From Microbacterium sp. Leaf320 (GTDB taxonomy: Bacteria; Actinomycetota; Actinomycetes; Actinomycetales; Microbacteriaceae), in NCBI RefSeq assembly GCF_001423485.1, contig NZ_LMOD01000003.1:633527-697526 (forward strand): a stretch of DNA of 64,000 nucleotides. Reading direction: 5' to 3'. Shown here one piece after another: positions 15,411 through 23,465 of this stretch. The notes below the pieces were generated by a model, which was given only the letters and a program-made list of their open reading frames with translations, was not told the origin of the DNA and ran no database searches. Every line of letters begins with the position of its first letter. The first letter of the stretch is position 1. The translations under genes and the position numbers were made by a program.

Positions 15411-15737
15411 CTAGTCGACCTCGTACTCCGGCCCGTCGGGCGCCTCGAGGGGTGGACCAGAGGGAGATTCGACACCGCGGGTGAGTGACTGGAGCCGACG
15501 AACCAGCTCAGGGTCTTCGAGTTCCGGGCCGCTGTCGCTGAGCGCCTTCGCCACGATCTGGCTGGCCGGACCGATCAGGAACTTCGCCGTCACGACGGTG
15601 CCGTCGTGCTCCCGCACGGGTATCTCGACGATCTCGGCACGCTCCTCATCGCCCAGCGCGCGCCCGTACGCCAGCAGCGCGTCCGCGATGTCGTCACCGG
15701 TCAGGAACTCGTCGCCGCCATACAGGATCGATTGCAT
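15411..15737 (-). CDS. Small hypothetical protein, paralogue of the product of 8658-9020
   Basis: 108 residues: M-Q-S-I-L-Y-G-G-D-E-F-L-T-G-D-D-I-A-D-A start, V-E-I-P strand, then F-L-I-G-P-A-S-Q-I-V. It shares its architecture with the 8658-9020 protein across the first ~65 residues. The Pro/Glu/Asp-rich C-terminus is probably disordered. Convergent with the cyclodeaminase-like gene. No function assigned. Bases 15738-16032, downstream of the next gene, hold no gene I can support. Confidence 0.7.
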   Translation of the reverse strand: MQSILYGGDEFLTGDDIADALLAYGRALGDEERAEIVEIPVREHDGTVVTAKFLIGPASQIVAKALSDSGPELEDPELVRRLQSLTRGVESPSGPPLEAPDGPEYEVD

Positions 15738-16032
15738 AGTGCCGTTCTATGCCACCACGGCCGGATACCCGCACCCCTTGCCCGCCCGACCGGTGAATGA
15801 TAGCGGCGCCGCCCCTCGGCGCGCAGACGAGAAAAGGGTACGCCCACCCGAGAGCATCCGCCATGGGATGCCGTGGCGGGCCCATCGCGCGTATCGTCAC
15901 TATCTGAGAGCCGGCACCGCAGGCGTCATGGGGATCGCCCCGGAGTGGCTCCGGTCGAGGGGCTCTGTGCCGACGGTTGCGAAACGCCCGTCGAGAGAGA
16001 GTCCCTCCACTGTGGTGGCGACGATCCGCGGT

Positions 16033-17070
16033 TCACACCCTGACGGCCGCGAGCTCCTCACGGAGCAGCGCGGCCCCAGCGCTGAGCGCACGCAGCTTGC
16101 CGCGCGCGACGTCACGAGGCAACGGCGCCAAGCCGCAGTTCGTGCTCGGGATCAGCTTGTCCGCATCGACGAAGCGGAGGGCGTCCCGGAGGGTGTCGGC
16201 GACCTCCTCCGGGGTCTCGATCTCGTGGCTGGCGACGTCGATGGCTCCGAGCATGACCTTCTTGCCCCGGATGAGCTCGATGAGGTCCAGCGGGACATGC
16301 GAGTGGTGGCTCTCGAGCGAGATGGTGTCGATGCTCGACTGCTGCAGCAGCGGGAACGAGGTCTCGTACTGCCGCCATTCCGCACCGAGGGTCGCCTTCC
16401 AGTCGGTGTTCGCCTTGATCCCGTAGCCGTAGCAGATGTGCACCACCGTTTCGGCGCGGAGCCCTTCTGCGGCCCTCTCGAGAACCGCGACGCCCCAGTC
16501 CTTCACGTCGTCGAAGAAGACGTTGAACGCCGGCTCGTCGAACTGGATGATGTCGACCCCTGCCGCCTCGAGCTCCCGCGCCTCCTGGTTGAGGATCGTC
16601 GCGAATTCCCAGGCCAGCTTCTCGCGGCTCTTGTAGTGGCGGTCGTACAGTGTGTCGATCATCGTCATCGGACCGGGCAGTGCCCACTTGATCGGCTGAT
16701 CGGTCTGCTGGCGGAGGAACTTGGCGTCCTCGACGAACACGGGCTTCTCACGGCTCACAGCTCCCACGACGGTCGGCACGCTGGCGTCGTACCGGTCGCG
16801 GATCCGGACGGTCTCCCGCTGGTCGAAATCGACTCCGGAGAGATGCTCGATGAACGTCGTGACGAAGTGCTGGCGGCTCTGCTCGCCGTCGCTGATGATG
16901 TCGAGGCCTGCATGGCGCTGCTCCTCGACGGTGATGCGCAGAGCATCCTGCACGCCCTCGACCAGGGCAGGGCCCTCGAGCTTCCAGGGCGACCAGAGGG
17001 TCTCGGGCTGGGCGAGCCAGGAGGGCTTCGGCAGGCTGCCGACGATCGACGTGGGCAGAAGCGTGTTCAT
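16033..17070 (-). CDS. mesD: Folate-independent methionine synthase MesD (core-MetE type)
   Basis: 345 residues, only the catalytic C-terminal MetE barrel. The zinc ligands of MetE are kept: His211 and Cys213 in VHICYGYG, Glu253 in SLESHHSH, and Cys312 in STNCGL. There is no N-terminal folate-binding half, so methyl-tetrahydrofolate polyglutamate is unlikely as donor. Work on folate-independent methionine synthases (Mes families) describes MesD as needing oxygen and the partner MesX (DUF1852), which is encoded just upstream here. It converts homocysteine to methionine in the cytosol; the methyl donor is not established. A LysR gene divergent from mesX probably regulates the pair. Confidence 0.88.
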   Translation of the reverse strand: MNTLLPTSIVGSLPKPSWLAQPETLWSPWKLEGPALVEGVQDALRITVEEQRHAGLDIISDGEQSRQHFVTTFIEHLSGVDFDQRETVRIRDRYDASVPTVVGAVSREKPVFVEDAKFLRQQTDQPIKWALPGPMTMIDTLYDRHYKSREKLAWEFATILNQEARELEAAGVDIIQFDEPAFNVFFDDVKDWGVAVLERAAEGLRAETVVHICYGYGIKANTDWKATLGAEWRQYETSFPLLQQSSIDTISLESHHSHVPLDLIELIRGKKVMLGAIDVASHEIETPEEVADTLRDALRFVDADKLIPSTNCGLAPLPRDVARGKLRALSAGAALLREELAAVRV

Positions 17071-17107
17071 GGTGTGGAGTTCTCCGTCGGTCGGGCGAGA
17101 AAGATGG

Positions 17108-18136
17108 TCAGGCTACGGGTGCGAGGTCGTCGGCAGGCACCCGGTCGTCGGCGGTGGCGCCGTACGCGGCGGCCCACTGCTCGAGAAGGTGGCCGTGCGG
17201 CTGCATGAGGTGCTCGTCCGTGAACTTGCCCTGCTCGGCTGCGAGCCGACTGCGCTCGTCGCGGTCGTAGGCGATCTTCGTCACCGAGTAGTCCTGCTGC
17301 TCGAGGCTCGGCTGATAGACGCCCGCCGCGGCCGAGTTCGCGTTGTAGACCTCCGGTCGGTAGATCTTCTGGAAGGTCTCCATCGTGCTGATCGTGCCGA
17401 TGAGCTGGAGGTTCGTATAGTCGTTCAGCAGATCGCCGCGGAAGTAGAAGGCCAGCGGCGCGACGCTGCCGCGCGGCATGAAGTACCGCACCGAGAGACC
17501 CATCTTGGCGAAGTACGCATCCGTCAGCGACGAGTCCTTCTGCTCGTACTCGACCCCGAGGACCGGGTGGTGGTTGTCGGTGCGGCGGTACGTCTTGCTC
17601 GTCGAGACGCTGATGCAGATAACCGGCGACAGGGAGAACCGCTCCTGGTAGGCCTCGGAGTCGAGGAAGTGCTGGAAGAGCTTGCCGTGCAGATCGCCGA
17701 AGTCGTCGGGAAGAGCGAATCGACCCGCGGCTTCGCTGGCGGCCGGCAGTCGCACGCTGAAGTCGTAGTCGCGCACGTACGACGAGAAGTTGTTGCCGAC
17801 GATCCCGTGGGTGCGCTTTCCGGTCAGACGGTCGACGATCTGGATGTCCAGAACCTCGAGCAGGGGGAACTCCCTGTCTTCCCCCTCCGCGGCGAACTGC
17901 ACCGCGACCGAGACGATCTCGAGCTCGAGGGTGTACCGGTCGGCGCCCGGGTTGTCCCAGCGGGCCAGGTCGTTGAACCGACGATCGATCATCGTCAGCG
18001 CGTTGCGCAGGTTCTGCTGACGGTGCTCACCGCGCGCCAGGTTGGCGAAGTTCGTGGTGATGCGGGAATCGTGCGACGGCGAGTAGTCCTCGTCGAACGG
18101 GGTCGTCGTGATGCGGAACGTGAACTCGTGTGCCAT
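17108..18136 (-). CDS. mesX: MesX (DUF1852), partner of MesD
   Basis: 342 residues from ATG 18136 (M-A-H-E-F-T-F-R-I), where family members normally begin; an in-frame ATG at 18196 would add 20 atypical residues. DUF1852 signature segments are SRITTNFANLARGE, QNLRNALTMIDRRFN and DNHHPVLGVEY. The protein is thought to be an oxygenase-like partner that enables MesD to make methionine without folate, probably by generating a methyl or one-carbon donor. It lies 37 bp upstream of mesD on the same strand. It is divergent from a LysR regulator across a region holding a 20-bp palindrome. Confidence 0.87.
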   Translation of the reverse strand: MAHEFTFRITTTPFDEDYSPSHDSRITTNFANLARGEHRQQNLRNALTMIDRRFNDLARWDNPGADRYTLELEIVSVAVQFAAEGEDREFPLLEVLDIQIVDRLTGKRTHGIVGNNFSSYVRDYDFSVRLPAASEAAGRFALPDDFGDLHGKLFQHFLDSEAYQERFSLSPVICISVSTSKTYRRTDNHHPVLGVEYEQKDSSLTDAYFAKMGLSVRYFMPRGSVAPLAFYFRGDLLNDYTNLQLIGTISTMETFQKIYRPEVYNANSAAAGVYQPSLEQQDYSVTKIAYDRDERSRLAAEQGKFTDEHLMQPHGHLLEQWAAAYGATADDRVPADDLAPVA

Positions 18137-18182
18137 GAGGTGCCAATCGGTGCGCTGATCGGCCGGGCTCGGCCTCGCGAAA

Positions 18183-18216
18183 GGGGATGCCTCCATGGTG
18201 TGCGGAAAGCATCCCC
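18183..18216 (-). promoter_or_regulatory. 8-bp inverted repeat in the mesX leader
   Basis: GGGGATGC (18183-18190) and GCATCCCC (18209-18216) pair across an 18-nt loop, 47 bases upstream of the mesX ATG. It may be a leader hairpin or a second regulator site. Confidence 0.4.
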
Positions 18217-18233
18217 ATCGGGTAATGCTCCGC

Positions 18234-18253
18234 GACTATGCCATGACATAGTC
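18234..18253. promoter_or_regulatory. 20-bp palindrome, probable LysR operator for mesX and lysR
   Basis: GACTATG (18234-18240), 6 bases, CATAGTC (18247-18253): a perfect inverted repeat 7 bases upstream of the LysR ATG. It fits a LysR-type recognition site shared by divergent genes and would give autoregulation plus control of mesXD. Confidence 0.65.
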
Positions 18254-18260
18254 TGAAGCT

Positions 18261-19202
18261 ATGGCCAAGCGTTCGAGCGGCATCACCCTGCAGCAGCTCA
18301 CCTATTACATCGAGGTCGCCGCAGAGGGGTCGATCAGCGCGGCGGCCGACCTGCTGTACGTCGCGCAGCCCACCATGTCGGCGGCGATGAAGGATCTCGA
18401 GAGCAGAGTGGGGCGCGACCTGCTCCTCCGCTCGGCGCGGGGCGTGACGCTCACCACAGACGGCGTGGAATTCCTCGGATACGCCAGGCAGGTCGTCGAG
18501 CAGGTGGCGCTGCTCGAGCAGCGCTATCTCGGCCGTCCGCCGTCGCGACGTCTGCTCGGGGTCTCGACCCAGCACTACTCGTTCGCGGTCGACGCGATGG
18601 TTCGGATGGTGAAGGCGAGCGAGGCCGCCGAGTACGAGTTCTCGCTGCGGGAGACACGCACCTGGGACATCATCGAAGACGTCCGCACCCTCCGCAGCGA
18701 GCTGGGCATCCTGTACCGCAACGACTTCAACCGCAACGTCATCGACAAGCTGCTCCGCGACTCCGGGCTCGCGTTCCGCCCGCTCTTCGTCGCAGATCCG
18801 CACATCTTCATCTCCCGCAAGAACCCGCTCGCCGCCCGGGATCGAGTGACTCTCGCCGACCTGGCCGACGTGCCGCGGCTCACCTTCGACCAGGGTGCGA
18901 ACAACTCGTTCTACTTCGCCGAGGAGATCCTCTCCACCCTGTCGAGCACGCGGGAGATCCGGGTCTCCGATCGCGCGACCATCTTCAACCTCATGATCGG
19001 GCTCGACGGGTACACGATCTCGACCGGCATCATCAGCGACGACCTCGACCCCGAGATCGTCGCCATTGCGCTCGACGTCGACGAACGCATCGAGATCGGC
19101 TGGATCGGCCACTCCGCGATCCCGCTCACCGAGCAGGCGCAGCGCTACCTCGCGGAGCTGCGGGCCGTCGTGTCGGGTTTCGGGGTGGAGCTGCTCGGGT
19201 GA
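18261..19202 (+). CDS. LysR-family regulator, probable controller of mesXD
   Basis: 313 residues. N-terminal winged helix with LQQLTYYIEVAAEGSISAAADLLYVAQPTMSAAMKDLE, typical of LysR proteins, then a two-lobed effector domain (from about residue 95). It is divergent from mesX with the palindrome immediately upstream of its own ATG, so it probably controls methionine synthesis in the way MetR-type regulators do. The co-inducer could be homocysteine or O-acetylhomoserine; that is inference from context. Confidence 0.85.
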   Translation: MAKRSSGITLQQLTYYIEVAAEGSISAAADLLYVAQPTMSAAMKDLESRVGRDLLLRSARGVTLTTDGVEFLGYARQVVEQVALLEQRYLGRPPSRRLLGVSTQHYSFAVDAMVRMVKASEAAEYEFSLRETRTWDIIEDVRTLRSELGILYRNDFNRNVIDKLLRDSGLAFRPLFVADPHIFISRKNPLAARDRVTLADLADVPRLTFDQGANNSFYFAEEILSTLSSTREIRVSDRATIFNLMIGLDGYTISTGIISDDLDPEIVAIALDVDERIEIGWIGHSAIPLTEQAQRYLAELRAVVSGFGVELLG

Positions 19203-19288
19203 GCGCAGCACGACACCGCCGCTAGCACCTCGCGACCACCGTGCGCAAGAGCCACGGCTGTTCCCGATGCACGTGCCACGATCGGGAT

Positions 19289-19666
19289 ATGAGCATGAGC
19301 CGCGTTCCTCCCCGCATCGGCGGGGATGCGGTGTGGGGTGCCGAGGCCGATCTGATGATGCACATCGCGTCCGGCAGTCAGACGGCTTTCGCCCAGCTGT
19401 ACGACCTCACGTGCACTCGCATCTTCGGACTCATCCTCAGCGTGATCGACGCTCGGGAGTCGGCCGAAGAGGTGCTCGAGGACACCTACGTCCACGTCTG
19501 GGCGCACGCGCGGGAGTTCGCGACGTATCGAGGAACCGCGAGCGCGTGGATCTCGGAGATCGCGCGACGTCGCGCAGTCGAGCGCGTCCACTCGACCGCG
19601 GACGCGACGGCGACCGGCGTCCGCGACGGGGACTTCGACGCGCCGCTCGGACTCCTGTCCGCGTGA
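19289..19666 (+). CDS. ECF-type sigma factor fragment containing only region 2
   Basis: 125 residues from ATG 19289 (M-S-M-S-R-V-P-P). Sigma region 2 is recognisable: FAQLYDLTCTRIFGLILSVI, DARESAEEVLEDTYVHVWAH and FATYRGTASAWISEIARRRAV. An ordinary ECF factor is about 170-200 residues with region 4 for -35 recognition. Here translation stops soon after region 2, and the convergent aztA stop lies 12 bp further, so region 4 is absent, not merely shifted. It could be a degenerate SigK-like gene or a stand-alone sigma-2 regulator. Confidence 0.75.
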   Translation: MSMSRVPPRIGGDAVWGAEADLMMHIASGSQTAFAQLYDLTCTRIFGLILSVIDARESAEEVLEDTYVHVWAHAREFATYRGTASAWISEIARRRAVERVHSTADATATGVRDGDFDAPLGLLSA

Positions 19667-19677
19667 CCCGGTAGGCC

Positions 19678-20340
19678 TCAGCCGGCCGACGCGATCTCAC
19701 CCACGCGCCCCTCGACCAGCGGGATCGTGTGCTCCGCATCGCCGATGACGGCGGGGTCATGCGAGACGCAGACGACCGCGACCCCGCGTGCCGCCTCCTC
19801 GCGCAGCACCGCCCGGATCCGAAGGGCGCTCGACGCGTCGAGGCCCGTCGTCGGCTCGTCGAGCAGCAGGAGGTCGGCATCCCTCGCCAATCCCTGAGCG
19901 AGCAGAGTTCGTTGCTGCTGTCCGCCGGAGAGCGAGGAGAACGGTTCACGGGCCAGCGAGAGGATCTCGAGGCGATCCATCGATGTCTCGACGAGCTCGC
20001 GCGCGGCGGCATCCATGCGCCGCCACAGGCCGAGGCGACCCCACGCGCCGACGCTGACGACGTCTCTCACCGATACGGGAAGGCCGTCAGGGATGGCGGC
20101 TCGCTGCGGCACGAACGCCACGGCACCACGCACGCGGCGGATGCCGGAGGTCATCGCCCGCGTGCCGCCGAGCACCTCGAGAAGAGTCGACTTGCCGGCA
20201 CCGTTCGGCCCGGTGATCACGGTGACCGAGCCGGAGGTGATCGAGACGTCGACTCCCGCGAGCGCGGCCTGATCACCGAACGAGACGTGGACGTCGGTGA
20301 GATCAGCAGTCGCACGTGGCGAGAAGGCGAAGTCGAGCAC
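19678..20340 (-). CDS. aztA: Zinc ABC transporter ATP-binding protein AztA
   Basis: 220 residues from GTG 20340. Complete ABC ATPase: Walker A G-P-N-G-A-G-K-S-T, Q-loop F-V-P-Q-R, signature L-S-G-G-Q-Q-Q-R, Walker B LLLLDEPTTGLD, and switch His in CVSHD. It drives zinc import with the AztB permease encoded divergently. The 15-bp Zur-type box at 20359-20373 lies between the two, so both arms should be induced when zinc is scarce. The split layout (aztA on one strand, aztB onwards on the other) puts one Zur site in charge of the whole system. Confidence 0.9.
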   Translation of the reverse strand: MLDFAFSPRATADLTDVHVSFGDQAALAGVDVSITSGSVTVITGPNGAGKSTLLEVLGGTRAMTSGIRRVRGAVAFVPQRAAIPDGLPVSVRDVVSVGAWGRLGLWRRMDAAARELVETSMDRLEILSLAREPFSSLSGGQQQRTLLAQGLARDADLLLLDEPTTGLDASSALRIRAVLREEAARGVAVVCVSHDPAVIGDAEHTIPLVEGRVGEIASAG

Positions 20341-20357
20341 GTCCCCATCTTATGAGT

Positions 20358-20387
20358 TTGATAATCATTCTCAAAAAGCCCTAGGCT
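20358..20387 (+). promoter_or_regulatory. aztB promoter, predicted leaderless start
   Basis: -35 TTGATA (20358-20363), 18 bp, -10 TAGGCT (20382-20387). The expected start point (about 20394) falls at the aztB GTG (20396), so the mRNA would have little or no leader. The Zur box overlaps the -35 and spacer. Confidence 0.65.
20359..20373. promoter_or_regulatory. Zur box
   Basis: TGATAATCATTCTCA is a 15-bp pseudo-palindrome (one mismatched pair) of the TGANAATNATTNTCA form bound by actinobacterial Zur. It lies between divergent aztA and aztB. Zinc-loaded Zur would block both promoters. Confidence 0.8.
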
Positions 20388-20395
20388 CACTGAGT

Positions 20396-21247
20396 GTGAC
20401 CTCCCATCCCTCCGGCGTGCTCGCCCCCTTCGCCCTCGACTTCCTGCAACGCGGGATGATCGGTGGCGCACTCGTCGCGATCCTCTGCGCCGTCGTCGGC
20501 ACCTGGGTGGTCATTCGAGGCATGGCGTTCCTCGGCGAGGCGCTGGCACACGGGATGCTCCCCGGCGTCGCCCTCGCCACCGTGCTCTCGCTGCCGGTGC
20601 TGGTCGGCGGCGCACTCAGCGCCATCGCGATGAGCCTCGGCATCGGCGCGCTGCAGCGCCGAGCACGACTGTCGTACGACACGAGCATCGGCCTGCTGTT
20701 CGTCTCGATGCTCGCGCTCGGGGTCATCATCATCTCCCACTCCGGCAGCTTCGCCACCGACGCGACGGCGATCCTCTTCGGAGACATCCTCGCGATCAGC
20801 CCCGCCGACCTCGTACTGCTCGCCGCCGCCGCGGCCATCGGGCTGATCGGGGCCGTCGTGCTCCACCGCTCGTTCGTGGCCCTGTCACTCGACGCGCGGA
20901 TCGCGTCGGTGCTGGGACTCCGCCCGCAGATCGCGCAGGCCGCGCTCGTCGGACTCGTGACCCTCGCGGTCGTCGCCTCGTACCAAGCCGTCGGATCGAT
21001 GCTCGTGGTCGGCCTGCTGCTCGCACCGGCCGTCGCCGCAGGGCACTGGACCACCCGCATCCCGACCCGCATGGCGCTCGCGGCACTCTTCGGCGTCGCC
21101 GCGGTCTTCCTCGGACTGCTCGCCTCGTGGTACGCGGCGACGGCCGCCGGGGCATCGGTCGCGGCATCCGCCATCCTGCTCGCCTGCCTCTCGTGGGCGT
21201 GCCGCGCAGCCATCGACTCATTCGGGTCACGGGCGCGACGCGCCTGA
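20396..21247 (+). CDS. aztB: Zinc ABC transporter permease AztB
   Basis: 283 residues from GTG 20396 (V-T-S-H-P-S-G-V-L-A-P-F); the in-frame upstream extension crosses the promoter and was rejected. It is an ABC-3 (ZnuB/MntB) family permease with about eight membrane helices. The FLGEALAHGMLPGVA motif is diagnostic, with SYDTSIGLLFV and AVGSMLVVGLLLAPAVAA. It forms the membrane channel energised by AztA and fed by AztC. A 52-bp gap with AAAGGA precedes the next gene. Confidence 0.92.
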   Translation: MTSHPSGVLAPFALDFLQRGMIGGALVAILCAVVGTWVVIRGMAFLGEALAHGMLPGVALATVLSLPVLVGGALSAIAMSLGIGALQRRARLSYDTSIGLLFVSMLALGVIIISHSGSFATDATAILFGDILAISPADLVLLAAAAAIGLIGAVVLHRSFVALSLDARIASVLGLRPQIAQAALVGLVTLAVVASYQAVGSMLVVGLLLAPAVAAGHWTTRIPTRMALAALFGVAAVFLGLLASWYAATAAGASVAASAILLACLSWACRAAIDSFGSRARRA

Positions 21248-21299
21248 ACCCCCGTCGCGACGACGCGACCCCGCACGACACACGACAGGAAAGGACCCC

Positions 21300-22523
21300 G
21301 TGCGCTCTCGCATCACCCTCTTCGCCCTCACCGGCGCCCTCATCGTCTCGCTGGCCGCCTGTGCCCCAGGATCCGCAGGACCGTCTTCGAGCGGATCCTC
21401 GGATGCCGGTCATGGCGCCGTCGCCGGCGCAGAGGAGGTGGCTGAGCCGCAGCTCGGGCTGACGTCGATCGACTCCGACGGCGCCGTGCGCCACCTGGAC
21501 CTGCTCGACGAGAGCGTGACGGACATCGGCGAGGTCTCTTCCCCCAGCGCTCTGACGACCGACGGTCGCTACCTGTTCGCGCAGACCGACGACGGCATCG
21601 AGATCGTCGACAGCGGGGTGTGGACCTGGGACCACGTCGATCATTTCCACTACTACCGGGCAGATCCGGCCGTGCTCGGCTCGGTGCCGGGCGACGGCAC
21701 GGCAGCAGTCGCGACGACCAACCTGTCGACGACCGGCGGCACCGGCATCTCATTCGCAGACTCGGGCGACGCCGTGCTGCTCGACACCCAGGCGCTGTCG
21801 AAGGGCGAGATCCGCGAGCTCTTCCGCATCGAACGTGAGCCGCACGAGGGTCTCGTCGTGCCGGTCGGCTCGTTCGCGCTGGTCACCGAGGCGTCCGACG
21901 GCGTCGGAACGAGCGTTCGCGGGTACACGGCCGACGGCGAAGCGACCGGTCTCGCAGAGCCGTGCATGGCTCCGGCCGGCACCATCACGACACGGGTCGG
22001 CGCGGTCATCGGATGCCAGGACGGCGCCCTGCTCGCGCACGTCGACGGCGACGACCTGCGAGTGGAGCGCATCCCCTACCCTGCCGGCACGACCGCCCCG
22101 CCCGCGCAATCGTTCGACAACCGCGAGGGGCGCCCCACTGTCGCGGGTCTCGCCGGCTCCGAAGGGATCTGGATGCTCGACACCCGCGCGCGGTCATGGA
22201 CTCTCCTCCCCTCTCCCACCCCGCTCGTGCACGTGACCGCGGTCGACGACGAAGAAGGCCATCTGCTCGCACTCGCTCAGGACGGCCGCGTGCTCGTGCT
22301 GAACGGCGACGACGGATCGACGCTCGCCGAGACGGCGCCGCTCGTGGCCGAATCCCTGTCTTCAGACTCTGCGCCGACACTCATCGCCGATCAGCATCGC
22401 GCCTATCTGAGCGCGCCCGCCGAGCACCTCCTCTACGAGATCGACTACGCGGATGCCGCGCGCATCGCCCGCACGTTCGAGACCGCCACCGAACCGGCGT
22501 TCGTCGCCGAGACAGGACGCTGA
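21300..22523 (+). CDS. AztD-like lipoprotein (divergent paralogue) in the zinc operon
   Basis: 407 residues from GTG 21300 with a GGAAAGGA ribosome site. Signal peptide with lipobox L-A-A-C at about residue 20. The rest looks like repeated beta-propeller blades. A striking H-V-D-H-F-H-Y-Y-R cluster may bind zinc. A Cys pair in the pattern C-x-A-P-A-G ... V-I-G-C-Q-D-G-A-L-L aligns with the AztD pattern of 23466-24674, but the H-H-G and V-H-G of AztD are changed to P-H-E-G and P-A-G. It precedes aztC by one base. Probably a second, specialised periplasmic zinc chaperone or sensor. Confidence 0.78.
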   Translation: MRSRITLFALTGALIVSLAACAPGSAGPSSSGSSDAGHGAVAGAEEVAEPQLGLTSIDSDGAVRHLDLLDESVTDIGEVSSPSALTTDGRYLFAQTDDGIEIVDSGVWTWDHVDHFHYYRADPAVLGSVPGDGTAAVATTNLSTTGGTGISFADSGDAVLLDTQALSKGEIRELFRIEREPHEGLVVPVGSFALVTEASDGVGTSVRGYTADGEATGLAEPCMAPAGTITTRVGAVIGCQDGALLAHVDGDDLRVERIPYPAGTTAPPAQSFDNREGRPTVAGLAGSEGIWMLDTRARSWTLLPSPTPLVHVTAVDDEEGHLLALAQDGRVLVLNGDDGSTLAETAPLVAESLSSDSAPTLIADQHRAYLSAPAEHLLYEIDYADAARIARTFETATEPAFVAETGR

Positions 22524-22524
22524 C

Positions 22525-23436
22525 ATGCGCGCCCCACGGATCTTCGCGACCCTCGCCGTGAGCGCACTCGCCGCGATCGGCCTCACCGCCTGCTCGACGA
22601 CAGACGACACTCGCCCGACCATCGTCGTCTCGACCAATATCCTCGGCGACGTCGTGGGCGAACTGGTCGGAGAGCAGGCGCAGGTCGTGACACTCATGAA
22701 GCCCAACGCCGACCCGCACTCGTTCGAGATCTCGGCCCAGCAGGCCGCGACCCTACGCAGCGCCGACCTCTTGGTGTCGAACGGCCTCGGCTTGGAAGAG
22801 GGTCTGCAGCAGCACCTCGACGCGGCCGACACCGTGCCCGCGTTCGTAGCCGGTGATGCGATCGAGGTGCTCGACTACAGCGAGGGCGATGCCGCCGGGA
22901 TGCCGGACTCGCACTTCTGGACCGACCCTGAGCGCATGATCGACGTGGTCGACGCCATCGAACCCGTGCTCGCAGAGATCGACGGCATCGACGCGGACGC
23001 GCTCGACGCGACCGTCGAGGACTACCGCGCCGAGCTCCAGGCGCTGGACGCGGAGATGACCGAGGCGTTCGCGACGATTCCCGACGAACGCCGAGCGCTG
23101 GTCACCAATCACCACGTCTTCGGCTACCTCGCGGAGCGCTTCGACTTCGACATCGTCGGAGCGGTGATCCCCGGCGGCACGACGCTCGCCGCGCCCTCGG
23201 CATCCGATCTGGCAGACCTCGTCGACGCGATCGAGGAGACGGGCGTGCCCGCGATCTTCGCCGAGTCGTCGTCACCCGACCGCCTGGTCCAGGCGCTCGC
23301 GAGCGAGGCGGACGTGCAGGTCGAGGTCATCGAGCTGTTCACCGAATCTCTCACCGGCCCCGACGAGGGCGCCCCCGACTACCTGACCATGATGCGCATC
23401 AACACCGAGCGCATCACCACCGGTCTCACCCCCTGA
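22525..23436 (+). CDS. aztC: Zinc-binding lipoprotein AztC of the zinc ABC transporter
   Basis: 303 residues from ATG 22525 with AGGACG upstream. Cluster A-I (ZnuA/AztC) metal-binding protein, lipid-anchored (lipobox L-T-A-C near residue 23). Predicted zinc ligands are His65 (N-A-D-P-H-S-F-E), His130 (D-S-H-F-W-T-D-P), His196 or His197 (T-N-H-H-V-F-G-Y) and an acidic residue near 247-252 (F-A-E-S-S-S-P-D). The long His-rich loop of ZnuA is missing, as in AztC. It captures zinc outside the cell, possibly handed over by AztD, and delivers it to AztB. Confidence 0.9.
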   Translation: MRAPRIFATLAVSALAAIGLTACSTTDDTRPTIVVSTNILGDVVGELVGEQAQVVTLMKPNADPHSFEISAQQAATLRSADLLVSNGLGLEEGLQQHLDAADTVPAFVAGDAIEVLDYSEGDAAGMPDSHFWTDPERMIDVVDAIEPVLAEIDGIDADALDATVEDYRAELQALDAEMTEAFATIPDERRALVTNHHVFGYLAERFDFDIVGAVIPGGTTLAAPSASDLADLVDAIEETGVPAIFAESSSPDRLVQALASEADVQVEVIELFTESLTGPDEGAPDYLTMMRINTERITTGLTP

Positions 23437-23465
23437 GACCCCACCACAGAGAAAGAGGAATGCAC

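Noticed and set aside
19667..19677. Frameshifted sigma region 4 after the truncated sigma factor
   Set aside because: Only 11 bases separate the stop from the convergent aztA stop; there is no room for region 4 in any frame.
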